DNA of 64,000 nucleotides from Maricaulis virginensis (lineage in GTDB: Bacteria > Pseudomonadota > Alphaproteobacteria > Caulobacterales > Maricaulaceae), in contig NZ_BSFE01000004.1 in NCBI RefSeq assembly GCF_027922185.1, positions 264,795 to 328,794 of the forward strand, given 5' to 3'. Each line of letters opens with the position of its first letter. Positions within the stretch are counted from its first letter, which is position 1. The notes beneath the pieces were generated by a model, which was not told the origin of the DNA, made no database searches, and saw only the letters and a list, made by a program, of their open reading frames with translations. The translations under genes and the position numbers were made by a program. Below, one piece after another: positions 50,717 to 60,935 of the stretch.

Positions 50717-51990
50717 TGAAACAGCTGATTTCAGTTCTGGCGGCCAGTGTGGCCCTCGCTGCACCGGCTGCCGCCCAGACCTATGCCGTGACCAATGGCC
50801 GGGTCGTCACCAATACCGATGCCGGCATTCTGGAGAATGCCACCGTGATCGTGCGTGACGGCGATATCGTCGCGGTCGGTGCGGGGGCGGAAATCCCCGA
50901 GGACGCCACCGTGATCGATGCGTCGGGCAACTGGGTCACGCCCGGCGTGTTTGCGGCCTTTTCCCAGCTCGGCCTGATCGAGGTCGCCCTGGAAGGCTCG
51001 ACCACGGACGACAGCGCGGGCGAATCGCCCTTCTCCGTCGCCCTCGATGTTGCCGACGGGTTCAACCCGGCGGGCACCTATCTGGCGACCAACAGGATGG
51101 AAGGCGTCACGCGGGCCGCGATCTTCCCGTCCACCGGCCACAATATCTTCGCCGGCCAGGGCGCGCTGATCGATACCAGCGGCGATGCCGGCTCGCTCTT
51201 CCAGGCCGGCAGCTTCGTCTTTGCCGACCTGTCCGAATCGGGCGCCGGCCGTGCCGGCGGATCCCGTCCGGCGGCCTGGGCCTTCCTGGAAGCCGCGCTG
51301 GCAGACGCCCGCGGCTATCCGGGGCGGTTCTCGGGCGATCATGAAGGCGATGCGCTGAACCGCTACGACGCGGCGGCCCTGCTGCCCGTAGCCCGCGGCC
51401 GGGTGCCGCTGGTCATGGCCGTCAACCGCGCGGCGGACATCCGCCGGGCGATCCGCTTCAAGGCCGACAATGCACCGATCCAGCTGATCCTGGTCGGGGC
51501 GGCGGAAGGCTGGATGGTCGCCGAAGAGCTGGCCGACGCGGACATTCCGGTGATCGTCGACCCGCTGGAAGACCTGCCCTCTTCCTTCGATTCGCTCGGC
51601 GCCTCGCTGCAGAACGCTGCGCGCCTGCAGGACGCCGGCGTGGATGTCGCCTATTCCACGGCCCCCACGGCAGACGGGTATTTCAACGCCCGCCTCGTGC
51701 CGCAGCACGCCGGCAATGCCGTTGCCAACGGTGTTCCCTGGGATGAAGCCTTCCGCGCCATCACGCTGACACCGGCGGAAATCTACGGCGTCGGCGACCG
51801 CTATGGCGCCCTCGCTCCGGGCTATGCCGGGGATGTCGTGGTGTGGGATGGCGATCCGCTGGAAGTGATGAGTGCACCGGTTGCAGTCCTCATCGACGGC
51901 GAGCCGACTGCGCTTGAATCGCGCCAGACTCAACTGCGCGACCGTTACATCAATATCACGGACGACACGCCATTCGCCTACAGACGCTAG
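50716..51990 (+). CDS. Exported amidohydrolase-fold protein lacking the metal-binding HxH
   Basis: 424 residues with signal peptide MKQLISVLAASVALAAPAAA. The fold matches the upstream gene from start (VTNGRVVTNTDAGILENATVIVRDGDIVAVGAG) to end (GYAGDVVVWDGDPLEVMS). At the metal site, VTPGVFAAFSQLG aligns without gaps to VTPGIIDIHSHLG of its partner, so Asp is Ala, His125 is Phe82 and His127 is Gln84. The later catalytic His/Asp positions are also not evident. It is therefore probably a structural or regulatory subunit, translationally coupled to the active enzyme. The mature protein is periplasmic. Confidence 0.88.
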   Translation: MKQLISVLAASVALAAPAAAQTYAVTNGRVVTNTDAGILENATVIVRDGDIVAVGAGAEIPEDATVIDASGNWVTPGVFAAFSQLGLIEVALEGSTTDDSAGESPFSVALDVADGFNPAGTYLATNRMEGVTRAAIFPSTGHNIFAGQGALIDTSGDAGSLFQAGSFVFADLSESGAGRAGGSRPAAWAFLEAALADARGYPGRFSGDHEGDALNRYDAAALLPVARGRVPLVMAVNRAADIRRAIRFKADNAPIQLILVGAAEGWMVAEELADADIPVIVDPLEDLPSSFDSLGASLQNAARLQDAGVDVAYSTAPTADGYFNARLVPQHAGNAVANGVPWDEAFRAITLTPAEIYGVGDRYGALAPGYAGDVVVWDGDPLEVMSAPVAVLIDGEPTALESRQTQLRDRYINITDDTPFAYRR

Positions 51991-52008
51991 GCTTTCGGCC
52001 CTGTTGCG

Positions 52009-52036
52009 TTGACACAACGAACGGTGTCCGTATTTT
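52009..52036 (+). promoter_or_regulatory. Sigma-70-like promoter for rhlE2
   Basis: TTGACA (52009-52014), a 16-base spacer and TATTTT (52031-52036), just after the amidohydrolase stop. It is the clearest housekeeping promoter in the window. Confidence 0.65.
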
Positions 52037-52046
52037 GCGCCCACCT

Positions 52047-52073
52047 GCGGCCGCGCCTTCACGGCGCGGCCGC
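52047..52073 (+). terminator. Hairpin in the rhlE2 leader
   Basis: GCGGCCGCGCC (52047-52057) and GGCGCGGCCGC (52063-52073), perfect 11-base arms, followed by TGTTCTT. It may end the amidohydrolase transcript. Because the TTGACA/TATTTT promoter lies upstream of it, it also sits in the helicase leader. Confidence 0.6.
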
Positions 52074-52102
52074 TGTTCTTAGTGTGTCAAACAAAGGACG
52101 CC

Positions 52103-53482
<1,380 letters not shown>

Positions 53483-53541
53483 ATTTGGCTGCGCGCTGCC
53501 GCCCCGGTATCCGCCGGGGCTGCGGCGGCCCACCCGCTGAA

Positions 53542-53589
53542 ATCGTATGAAACGCCAGAACAATCTGCGTCGGCCTCATACGATATGAG
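53542..53589. promoter_or_regulatory. Inverted repeats upstream of the diguanylate cyclase gene
   Basis: ATCGTATGA (53542-53550) and TCATACGAT (53576-53584) are perfect 9-base arms 25 bases apart. The right arm is also the left part of a second palindrome, CTCATA-CGA-TATGAG (53575-53589). The sites lie 90-135 bases before the GTG start and look like an operator with three related half-sites. Confidence 0.5.
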
Positions 53590-53677
53590 CAATTTTTACC
53601 TCTTCTTTTCCTTTCTCCCCTAGTCTTCCGATTGTCGCGGACGAAGAAGATCGTTCGCCAAGGGAAGGACGTATCTC

Positions 53678-54730
53678 GTGAACGGTCGATTGCTAGGCAA
53701 GGAAGGACGTGAGTTCGCGCACAAGGCGCTTGAGCTCATGGATCAGTTTGACGTCGCTCCAACGCCGGAAAACTATGCCGTCTGGATCTGCTTCGCGAGC
53801 GATACCAATCCGGAACTCTGTGAAACCCTTCGCACCCATATCGAGGCCGGCGAGGCCTTCAGCGAAACCGTCAACGCGGAACTTTTCGAACAGTATTTCC
53901 AGTGGAAGGCCATCCAGGATGCGATCCTGGAAAGCGGCAATCTGATGAGCCGCGAGCTCGGCGCCGTGAAGCAGTCGCTGGAAGCGGCCGAGCGCGACAC
54001 TGTTGCCTATGGCAAGGCCCTGGAAGGCGCCACGCACGAACTCGTCGCCAGCCCGGATGCCGCCGGCATGAAGCGCCTGGTCGAATCGCTGGTCTCCGCC
54101 ACAGCGCGCATGCAACGGCGCAGCCAGGCACTTGAAGACAAGCTGCAGGCGACGTCCAACGAAGTCACCAAGCTGAAGACCCATCTCGAACGGGTCCGCG
54201 AAGAAGCCATGACCGATGCCCTCACCGGCATTGCCAATCGCAAGCGTTTCGACGAAGCCCTGCGCCGGGCCCGCCGGGCCGCCGAATCCGACGGCACACC
54301 GATGAGCTTGATCCTGTGCGACATCGACTTCTTCAAGCGCTTCAACGACACCTGGGGTCACCAGACCGGTGACCAGATCATCCGCTTTGTGGCGGGCTGC
54401 CTGACCCGTCACTCGCTGGAACACCATGTGGTGGCCCGCTATGGTGGCGAGGAATTCGGTATCGTGATGCCGAACACCGACACCGCGACGGCCACAGAAA
54501 TCGCGGAAAAGATCCGCAAGACGGTCGAATCCAAGAAACTGCTGCGCAAATCCACCAATGAGGATCTGGGCAATATCACGGTATCGCTGGGCATTGCCGG
54601 CTATCGCGACGGCGAGTCGATCGAGGAACTGATCGAGCGTTCGGACGCCAATCTCTACAAGTCCAAGACGGAAGGGCGGAACCGCTCGACCAGCGACGCG
54701 AGCACGGCGAGCCGGTCTGCGGCGGCCTGA
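53678..54730 (+). CDS. GGDEF diguanylate cyclase
   Basis: 350 residues from GTG 53678, with GGAAGGACG upstream. An N-terminal soluble helical domain (about 10-125; FDVAPTPENYAVWICFASDTNPEL) is followed by a coiled coil (about 135-178) and the GGDEF domain (about 179-335). That domain has TDALTGIANRKRFDEAL, CDIDFFKRFNDTWGHQTGDQ and active-site GGEEF (256-260). The canonical RxxD inhibitory site expected nine residues before GGEEF is absent (LEHH), so feedback inhibition by c-di-GMP through that site is unlikely. It makes c-di-GMP from GTP. The arrangement resembles soluble coiled-coil cyclases such as Caulobacter DgcB. It is the natural antagonist of the EAL protein at 6011. Confidence 0.94.
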   Translation: MNGRLLGKEGREFAHKALELMDQFDVAPTPENYAVWICFASDTNPELCETLRTHIEAGEAFSETVNAELFEQYFQWKAIQDAILESGNLMSRELGAVKQSLEAAERDTVAYGKALEGATHELVASPDAAGMKRLVESLVSATARMQRRSQALEDKLQATSNEVTKLKTHLERVREEAMTDALTGIANRKRFDEALRRARRAAESDGTPMSLILCDIDFFKRFNDTWGHQTGDQIIRFVAGCLTRHSLEHHVVARYGGEEFGIVMPNTDTATATEIAEKIRKTVESKKLLRKSTNEDLGNITVSLGIAGYRDGESIEELIERSDANLYKSKTEGRNRSTSDASTASRSAAA

Positions 54731-54759
54731 TCAAGCCGTTTCTCTGCCGGAAAAAGATG

Positions 54760-54785
54760 ATGCCGCCTCGAGGGCGGCATTTTTC
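54760..54785 (+). terminator. Rho-independent terminator after the GGDEF gene
   Basis: ATGCCGCC (54760-54767) and GGCGGCAT (54773-54780) followed by TTTTC. It is 30 bases past the stop, and the convergent GST gene ends just beyond. Confidence 0.88.
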
Positions 54786-54794
54786 TTTGCGATT

Positions 54795-55385
54795 CTATCC
54801 GTCGGCTGGCGGCTGGGTGGACCGGAAGCTCGGCCGGGACGCCCAGGTGTCATGCAGGGCCACCAGTCGCGGCCGCCCCGACCGCCAGTCACACTCGGGA
54901 TAGCGGAAATCCAGATAACCCAGCGCCACGGCCATGGTCAGCGGCCCCTGGGCGTGCGGATTATCCGCCTCGCCCATGCCCGCTTCCAGCTCGTCCAGCG
55001 CCCGCTGGATGCCGCGCTCGCGCCGGCCGATCCAGAAATCCGACCGGATGCCTTCATCGCGCACCATCTCGACCCGGCGCATGACCGTGAGATCCAGCAA
55101 TCCGCTGCCCAGCGCTTCCAGGCGGCGATCCGTCCAGTCGCGCGGCCAGGGCTCGCCGGCGCGCTCGGCGATGTAATCGGCAATGATGGCGCTCTCAGTC
55201 AGCGCCTGGCCGTCATCCATCAGCAGGCACGGCACGCGGCCCAGCGGATTGGCACTGAGAAGATCCGGATCGTCGTCGAACGGATGGGCCTCAACCTCCT
55301 CGATCGCATCGCCCAGCGCAAACTCGCGCACCATCACCCGGCATTTGCGCGAATAGGGCGAGGTCGAGGAGATGATCAGCTTCAT
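54795..55385 (-). CDS. Glutathione S-transferase family protein
   Basis: 196 residues. The N-terminal thioredoxin-like GST domain (1-78) has MKLIISSTSPYSRKCRVMV, a cis-Pro segment NPLGRVPCLLMDDGQALTESAIIADYI and a C-terminal helical domain (about 85-190). The Ser/Tyr near residues 7-12 would contact the glutathione thiol. Substrate is unknown. It begins 4 bases after the sufA stop, so it is the last gene of the SUF operon and may help protect against, or handle, thiol or oxidant stress. That role is inferred. Confidence 0.9.
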   Translation of the reverse strand: MKLIISSTSPYSRKCRVMVREFALGDAIEEVEAHPFDDDPDLLSANPLGRVPCLLMDDGQALTESAIIADYIAERAGEPWPRDWTDRRLEALGSGLLDLTVMRRVEMVRDEGIRSDFWIGRRERGIQRALDELEAGMGEADNPHAQGPLTMAVALGYLDFRYPECDWRSGRPRLVALHDTWASRPSFRSTQPPADG

Positions 55386-55389
55386 GGGG

Positions 55390-55749
55390 TCAGGCGCTCA
55401 CGGCCGGCACGATGGTGACACTTTCCCCGCAGCCGCAGGCATCGGTCTGGTTGGGGTTGTTGAACACGAATTTGGCGTGCAGCGGCGTCACTTCATAATC
55501 GATCTGTGTGCCCAGAAGGAAAAGCAGCGCCTTCGATTCCAGCACGATCTCCACACCCTTGTCCTCGACGCGCTCGTCCAGCGCCTCGGGCGCCTCGACA
55601 TAGCCCATCTCGTATTCCATGCCGGCACAGCCGCCATTCTTCACGCCGACCCGCAGGAAGCCGGCGCCGCGATTGGCCATGATCTCCTTGACGCGCGCAG
55701 CAGCGGCATCGGTCAGGGTGACGGCCTTGGGTCTTTCGCGTCGGGTCAT
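55390..55749 (-). CDS. sufA: Fe-S cluster carrier/scaffold, A-type (SufA/IscA family)
   Basis: 119 residues from ATG 55749; an alternative ATG at 55761 adds four residues, and neither has a strong Shine-Dalgarno. The HesB/IscA signature includes LTDAAAARVKEIMANRG, the first Cys in VKNGGCAGMEY and the C-terminal ACGCGESV pair. It receives clusters from SufBCD and delivers them to apo-proteins. It lies downstream of sufT in the operon. Confidence 0.93.
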   Translation of the reverse strand: MTRRERPKAVTLTDAAAARVKEIMANRGAGFLRVGVKNGGCAGMEYEMGYVEAPEALDERVEDKGVEIVLESKALLFLLGTQIDYEVTPLHAKFVFNNPNQTDACGCGESVTIVPAVSA

Positions 55750-55771
55750 CGTGCTTCGCATCCAGTTGCGT

Positions 55772-56203
55772 CTAGAACATGTTCAGCGCCAGCCGCGCCT
55801 CGTCGGACATGCGGTCCGGCGTCCAGGGCGGTTCGAATGTCAGCTCGACCAGGGCGCGCTCGACCCCGTCGACCTTCTCCACGGCCTCCTGGACCCAGCC
55901 GGGCATCTCGCCCGCCACCGGACAGCCCGGCGCAGTCAGCGACATTTCCACCTTCAGGGTCCGGTCGTCTTCCAGATCGACCTTGTAGATCAGGCCGAGC
56001 TCGTAGATATCGACCGGGATTTCCGGATCATACACCGTCTTGAGCGCGGCGACGACATCATCGGTGATGCGCGCCAGCTCGTCCTGCGGAATCGCGCCGG
56101 CCGGCGGCGACACGGAAGCGGCCACCTCGGCCGGCGTGGCCGGTTTGGCGGGCGTCCGCGGCGCGGACAGATCGATCATGTCCCGGTCTGTAGTCTGTGT
56201 CAT
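55772..56203 (-). CDS. sufT: SufT, MIP18/DUF59-family Fe-S maturation factor
   Basis: 143 residues. After a Pro/Ala-rich N-terminal extension (about 40 residues) comes the DUF59 domain with TVYDPEIPVDIYELGLIY, the conserved Cys in LTAPGCPVAGEMP, and the SUF-specific C terminus EPPWTPDRMSDEARLALNMF. SufT helps mature Fe-S proteins under high demand. It is 8 bases past the sufS stop. Confidence 0.94.
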   Translation of the reverse strand: MTQTTDRDMIDLSAPRTPAKPATPAEVAASVSPPAGAIPQDELARITDDVVAALKTVYDPEIPVDIYELGLIYKVDLEDDRTLKVEMSLTAPGCPVAGEMPGWVQEAVEKVDGVERALVELTFEPPWTPDRMSDEARLALNMF

Positions 56204-56211
56204 TTCAAAGC

Positions 56212-57453
56212 CTAGATGAGAAACTTGCGGGCCTTTTTCAATGCGTCGACAAACGCATCGGCCTCTTCGAACGTGTTGTAGAGCGCAAAGGAGGCGCGCG
56301 CCGTGGCGCTCAGCCCCAGACGGCGCATCAGCGGCTGGGCGCAGTGGTGGCCGGCCCGCACGGCCACGCCGTACTTGTCGAGAATCTGGGCGACATCGTG
56401 CGGATGTGCGCCCTCCATGTGGAAGGAGATGATGGCGCCCTTGTCCTGCGCCGTCCCGATCACGGTGAGACCGTCAATCTCCGCCAGCCCGGTCATCGCC
56501 CGGTCCATCAGCGCCCGCTCGTGCTCCATCACCGCCACGCGGTCATGGCGTTCGACCCAGCGGATCGCTGCGCCCAGACCGATCACATCGGCAATCGCCG
56601 GCGTTCCCGCCTCGAACTTGTGCGGTACGTCGGCAAAGGTCACGCGGTCCTCGAACACGTCGGCGATCATCTCGCCGCCGCCCATATAGGGCGGCAGGCG
56701 GTCGAGCCAGTCGCCGCGGGCGTAGAGCGCGCCGGCACCTGACGGGCCGTAGAGTTTGTGACCGGTGAAGACGAAGAAGTCGCAGTCCAGCGCCTGCACA
56801 TCGACCGCCAGATGCACCGCAGACTGCGAGCCGTCGAGCAGCAGCGGAATCTCCGCCACGCCCGGGATCGCCCGGATCCGGGCGATATCGTTGACCGTTC
56901 CCAGCACGTTGGACATGTGGGTGATCGCGATCAGGCGGGTCCGGTCATTAACCAGGCCTGCCAATTGTTCGTAATCGAGCTCACCGGCCTCTGTAACATC
57001 CGCCCATTTGAGGGCGAAGCCGTTCTTTTCACTCAGCAATATCCACGGAACGATATTGGAGTGATGCTCCATCCGGCTGATGATGATCTCGTCGCCCGGG
57101 GCGAGCATCTGGCAGAAAGTGTGGGCAACAAGGTTAATCGCCTCTGTCGAGCCGCGGGTGAAAACGATCTCGTTCGCGCTCTTGGCATTGAGGAAACGGC
57201 GCACATCCTCGCGCGCGGCCTCGAAGGCCTCGGTCGTCTCGTTCGCCAGGGTGTGAAGGCCGCGGTGAACATTGGCGTAGGAGGCCCGGTAGACGCCCGC
57301 CACGCTCTCGATCACGAATTCCGGCTTCTGTGCCGAGGCCGCACTGTCCAGATAGACCAGCGGCCGGCCATTGATCTCGCGCTGCAGGATCGGGAATTCG
57401 GCGCGGATGGCGTCGATATTGAGGCTGGCGGGAATATTCTTGTGGACTGTCAT
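56212..57453 (-). CDS. sufS: SufS cysteine desulfurase (group II)
   Basis: 413 residues from ATG 57453. PLP fold type I: MEHHSNIVPW, LLLDGSQSAVHLAVDVQALDCDFFVFTGHKLYGPSG (Schiff-base Lys in GHK) and the short-loop active Cys in RAGHHCAQPLMRRLG. Group II enzymes need SufE or SufU to accept the sulfur. No such gene is in this operon, so it must be elsewhere. A 187-base gap with palindromic repeats separates it from sufD. Confidence 0.95.
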   Translation of the reverse strand: MTVHKNIPASLNIDAIRAEFPILQREINGRPLVYLDSAASAQKPEFVIESVAGVYRASYANVHRGLHTLANETTEAFEAAREDVRRFLNAKSANEIVFTRGSTEAINLVAHTFCQMLAPGDEIIISRMEHHSNIVPWILLSEKNGFALKWADVTEAGELDYEQLAGLVNDRTRLIAITHMSNVLGTVNDIARIRAIPGVAEIPLLLDGSQSAVHLAVDVQALDCDFFVFTGHKLYGPSGAGALYARGDWLDRLPPYMGGGEMIADVFEDRVTFADVPHKFEAGTPAIADVIGLGAAIRWVERHDRVAVMEHERALMDRAMTGLAEIDGLTVIGTAQDKGAIISFHMEGAHPHDVAQILDKYGVAVRAGHHCAQPLMRRLGLSATARASFALYNTFEEADAFVDALKKARKFLI

Positions 57454-57475
57454 GCGGCCCCTCCAGCCGGCAAAC

Positions 57476-57601
57476 ATCCCCCTCTCCCCGCGGGAGAAGG
57501 TGCCCGAAGGGCGGATGAGGGGGAAATCCCGGTGGCCGCGCTGAAAGTTCGAAGGGCGATGTCTTCCCCCTCTCCCTCAATCCCTCTCCCAAGGGAGAGG
57601 G
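57476..57601. repeat. Palindromic repeat cluster inside the SUF operon
   Basis: A string of stems: CTCCC-CGC-GGGAG, CCCGAAGGG, and a perfect CCCTCTCCC-AA-GGGAGAGGG (57582-57601). It fills most of the gap between sufD and sufS. The composition resembles dispersed intergenic repeats and could lower or stabilise the distal mRNA. Confidence 0.65.
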
Positions 57602-57640
57602 AGGTCAAGCGCGAGACCACGACTGAAACGATCCTATCGG

Positions 57641-58672
57641 TCACGACAGCGCCTCCAGCCGGTTGCGCAGTTCGCCCTTCAGGGTCTCGCGCAGGCTTTC
57701 ATCGGCAATGCCGTCCAGCGGCTCGGCCAGGAAGCTCTCGATCAGCAGTGCCCGTGCCTTCGGCGCCGGCAGGCCGCGCTGGCGCATGTAGAACAGCGCC
57801 GTCTCGTCGATCGCGCCCAGCGCATTGCCGTGCGCGCACTGCACGTCATCGGCATAGATTTCCAGTTCCGGCTTGGCGTCGATCTCGGCGCGGTCGTCCA
57901 GCATCAGCGCCCGGTGCGTCATGCGCGCATCGGTCTGCTGGGCGGCACGGTCGACGATGAACTTGCCCTGGAAGACGCCATGGCCGTGCGAGGCCGCAGC
58001 ACCCTTCACCAGCTGGCGCGTCTGGCCGCCCGGCCCCGTGTGGTGCACGACCGTCGTCGTGTCCGCATGGTGTTTGGCGTCGAGCAGATAGACCCCGCCC
58101 AGATCCACTTGCGAGCCCTCGCCCGGATGCGTGATATGCGTCTCGATCCGCGAGAGCCTGGCGCCGAAATCCAGCGTGCGCTGATTGAGGGCCGCGCCCG
58201 GTGCCAGCACGATCTCGGCCGACGACACGAAGACACCGTCCGGCGCATCGGCGGCAATGCACACACGGTCGAGCCGCGCGCCCGCTTCCAGCGTGATTTT
58301 CAGATGCCAGTTGCCCAGCGCCCCGGCTTCGGCCCGGTAGTGCTCGACCAGCGTCACCGCGTGGCCGGCCGGCACGGTGATTTCCGCATCGGCCGCGCTG
58401 GCACCCGGCTTCGCCGTCAGCGTCAGGTTCAGCCGTGCCCCGTCATCCGGGCGCAGGACCGCCGCTTCGAGCCCGTCGACGACAAGCTCGCCGGCAGCAG
58501 ACACGTCATTGGCGGCGCGCCGCAGGTCCGACCATTTCCACAACTCGTTGCGCTTGGTCGGCAGGCCCTGTTCGCGGGTGGCCTCGCGCAGTTGCGCGCG
58601 CCAGCCGGTGGCGCCTTGCAGAGCCGCGATGAGCGCTTCTTCGGCCGGTGTATGGGTGAGTAGCGCCGTCAT
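57641..58672 (-). CDS. sufD: SufD, Fe-S cluster assembly scaffold subunit
   Basis: 343 residues. The family order is seen: GLPTKRNELWKWSDLRR near the start, a right-handed beta-helix core, and the C-terminal core with GHGVFQGKFIVDRAAQQTDARM, CAHGNALGAIDETALFYMRQRGLP and the ARALLIESFL helix. It pairs with SufB on SufC. It lies 3 bases after sufC on the minus strand. Confidence 0.94.
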   Translation of the reverse strand: MTALLTHTPAEEALIAALQGATGWRAQLREATREQGLPTKRNELWKWSDLRRAANDVSAAGELVVDGLEAAVLRPDDGARLNLTLTAKPGASAADAEITVPAGHAVTLVEHYRAEAGALGNWHLKITLEAGARLDRVCIAADAPDGVFVSSAEIVLAPGAALNQRTLDFGARLSRIETHITHPGEGSQVDLGGVYLLDAKHHADTTTVVHHTGPGGQTRQLVKGAAASHGHGVFQGKFIVDRAAQQTDARMTHRALMLDDRAEIDAKPELEIYADDVQCAHGNALGAIDETALFYMRQRGLPAPKARALLIESFLAEPLDGIADESLRETLKGELRNRLEALS

Positions 58673-58675
58673 CGG

Positions 58676-59440
<765 letters not shown>

Positions 59441-59458
59441 TGTTTTTTCTCGCAAAAT

Positions 59459-60934
59459 CTAGCCGACACTGCCTTCGAGAGACACTTTGAGGAGGTTCTG
59501 GGCCTCCACGGCGAATTCCATCGGGAGTTCCTGCAGGACCTCGCGCACGAAACCGTTGACGAGGAGCGCCGTGGCGGCCTCCTCATCCAGCCCGCGCTGG
59601 CGGGCATAGAAGAGCTGGTCCTCGGACAGGCGCGTCGTCGTCGCCTCGTGCTCGAGCACGGCCTTTGGCGTCTTGCACTCGATATAGGGCACGGTGTGGG
59701 CGCCGCACTGATCGCCGATCAGCAGGCTGTCGCACTGGGTAAAATTGCGCGCGCCTTCCGCCTTGGCGTGGATCGAGACCAGACCGCGATAGGTCTGGTC
59801 GGACCGGCCCGCGGAAATCCCCTTGGAGATGATGCGGCTGGTCGAGCCCTTGCCCAGATGGATCATCTTGGTGCCGGTATCGGCCTGCTGATGTCCGTTG
59901 GTGACGGCGATGGAATAAAATTCGCCGCGCGAATTCTCGCCCTTCAGGATGCAGGACGGGTATTTCCAGGTGATCGCCGAACCGGTCTCGACCTGGGTCC
60001 AGGAGATCTTGGAATTCCTGCCCCGGCAATCGCCGCGCTTGGTGACGAAATTGTAGACGCCGCCCTTGCCGTTCTCGTCGCCCGGCCACCAGTTCTGGAC
60101 GGTGGAATACTTGATCTCGGCATCGTCCAGGGCAACCAGCTCGACGACAGCCGCGTGCAGCTGGTTCTCGTCGCGCATCGGCGCCGTGCAGCCTTCCAGA
60201 TAGGAGACATAGGCCCCCTTGTCAGCGATGATCAGTGTGCGCTCGAACTGGCCCGTGCCTTCCGCATTCATGCGGAAATAGGTCGACAGCTCCATCGGAC
60301 AGCGCACGCCCGGCGGCACGTAGACGAAGGAACCGTCGGAAAAGACCGCCGTGTTCAGCGTTGCGAAGTAATTGTCCGACGCCGGCACGACCGAGCCGAG
60401 ATATTTGCGCACCAGTTCGGGATGCTCGCGCAGCGCCTCGGAGATCGAGCAGAAGATCACACCCGCCTTGGCAAGCTCGGCCTTGAAGGTCGTCACGACG
60501 GACACCGAGTCGAACACGGCATCGACGGCGACGCGGTTCTCCGACCCCTTCACACCCAGCAGCACTTCCTGCTCTTTCAGCGGAATGCCCAGCTTGGCGA
60601 AATCGGCCAGGATTTCTTCCGGCACATCATCGATCGAGTCGTATTTCGCGCCGGATTTCGGCTCGGCGTAGTAATAGATGTCCTGGAAGTCGATCGGCGG
60701 GTATTTCACCTTCGCCCAGTCCGGCTCCTTCATCTGGAAGAAACGCTCGAGCGCTTTCAGGCGCCATTCGGTCATCCAGGCCGGCTCGCCCTTCTTGGCC
60801 GAGATATAGCGCACAGTCTCCTCGTCCAGACCCTTGGGCGAGAATTCCTGTTCGACATCCGTCGTGAAGCCGTACTTGTACTTGTCGGCCTCGAGCTTCT
60901 TGACGTCTTCAATGGTTTCCTTGACCGCAGCCAT
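59459..60934 (-). CDS. sufB: SufB, Fe-S cluster assembly scaffold subunit
   Basis: 491 residues. PPIDFQDIYYYAEPK, YVPPGVRCPMELSTYFR, LIIADKGAYVSYLEGCTAPM, KRGDCRGRNSKISWTQVETGSAITWKYPSCILKGENSRGEFYSIAVT and CDSLLIGDQCGAHTVPYIE are conserved SufB blocks containing the Cys/Glu residues proposed as sulfur and cluster acceptors. It begins 1 base after the desulfurase stop, so the genes are tightly coupled. Confidence 0.96.
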   Translation of the reverse strand: MAAVKETIEDVKKLEADKYKYGFTTDVEQEFSPKGLDEETVRYISAKKGEPAWMTEWRLKALERFFQMKEPDWAKVKYPPIDFQDIYYYAEPKSGAKYDSIDDVPEEILADFAKLGIPLKEQEVLLGVKGSENRVAVDAVFDSVSVVTTFKAELAKAGVIFCSISEALREHPELVRKYLGSVVPASDNYFATLNTAVFSDGSFVYVPPGVRCPMELSTYFRMNAEGTGQFERTLIIADKGAYVSYLEGCTAPMRDENQLHAAVVELVALDDAEIKYSTVQNWWPGDENGKGGVYNFVTKRGDCRGRNSKISWTQVETGSAITWKYPSCILKGENSRGEFYSIAVTNGHQQADTGTKMIHLGKGSTSRIISKGISAGRSDQTYRGLVSIHAKAEGARNFTQCDSLLIGDQCGAHTVPYIECKTPKAVLEHEATTTRLSEDQLFYARQRGLDEEAATALLVNGFVREVLQELPMEFAVEAQNLLKVSLEGSVG

Positions 60935-60935
60935 G

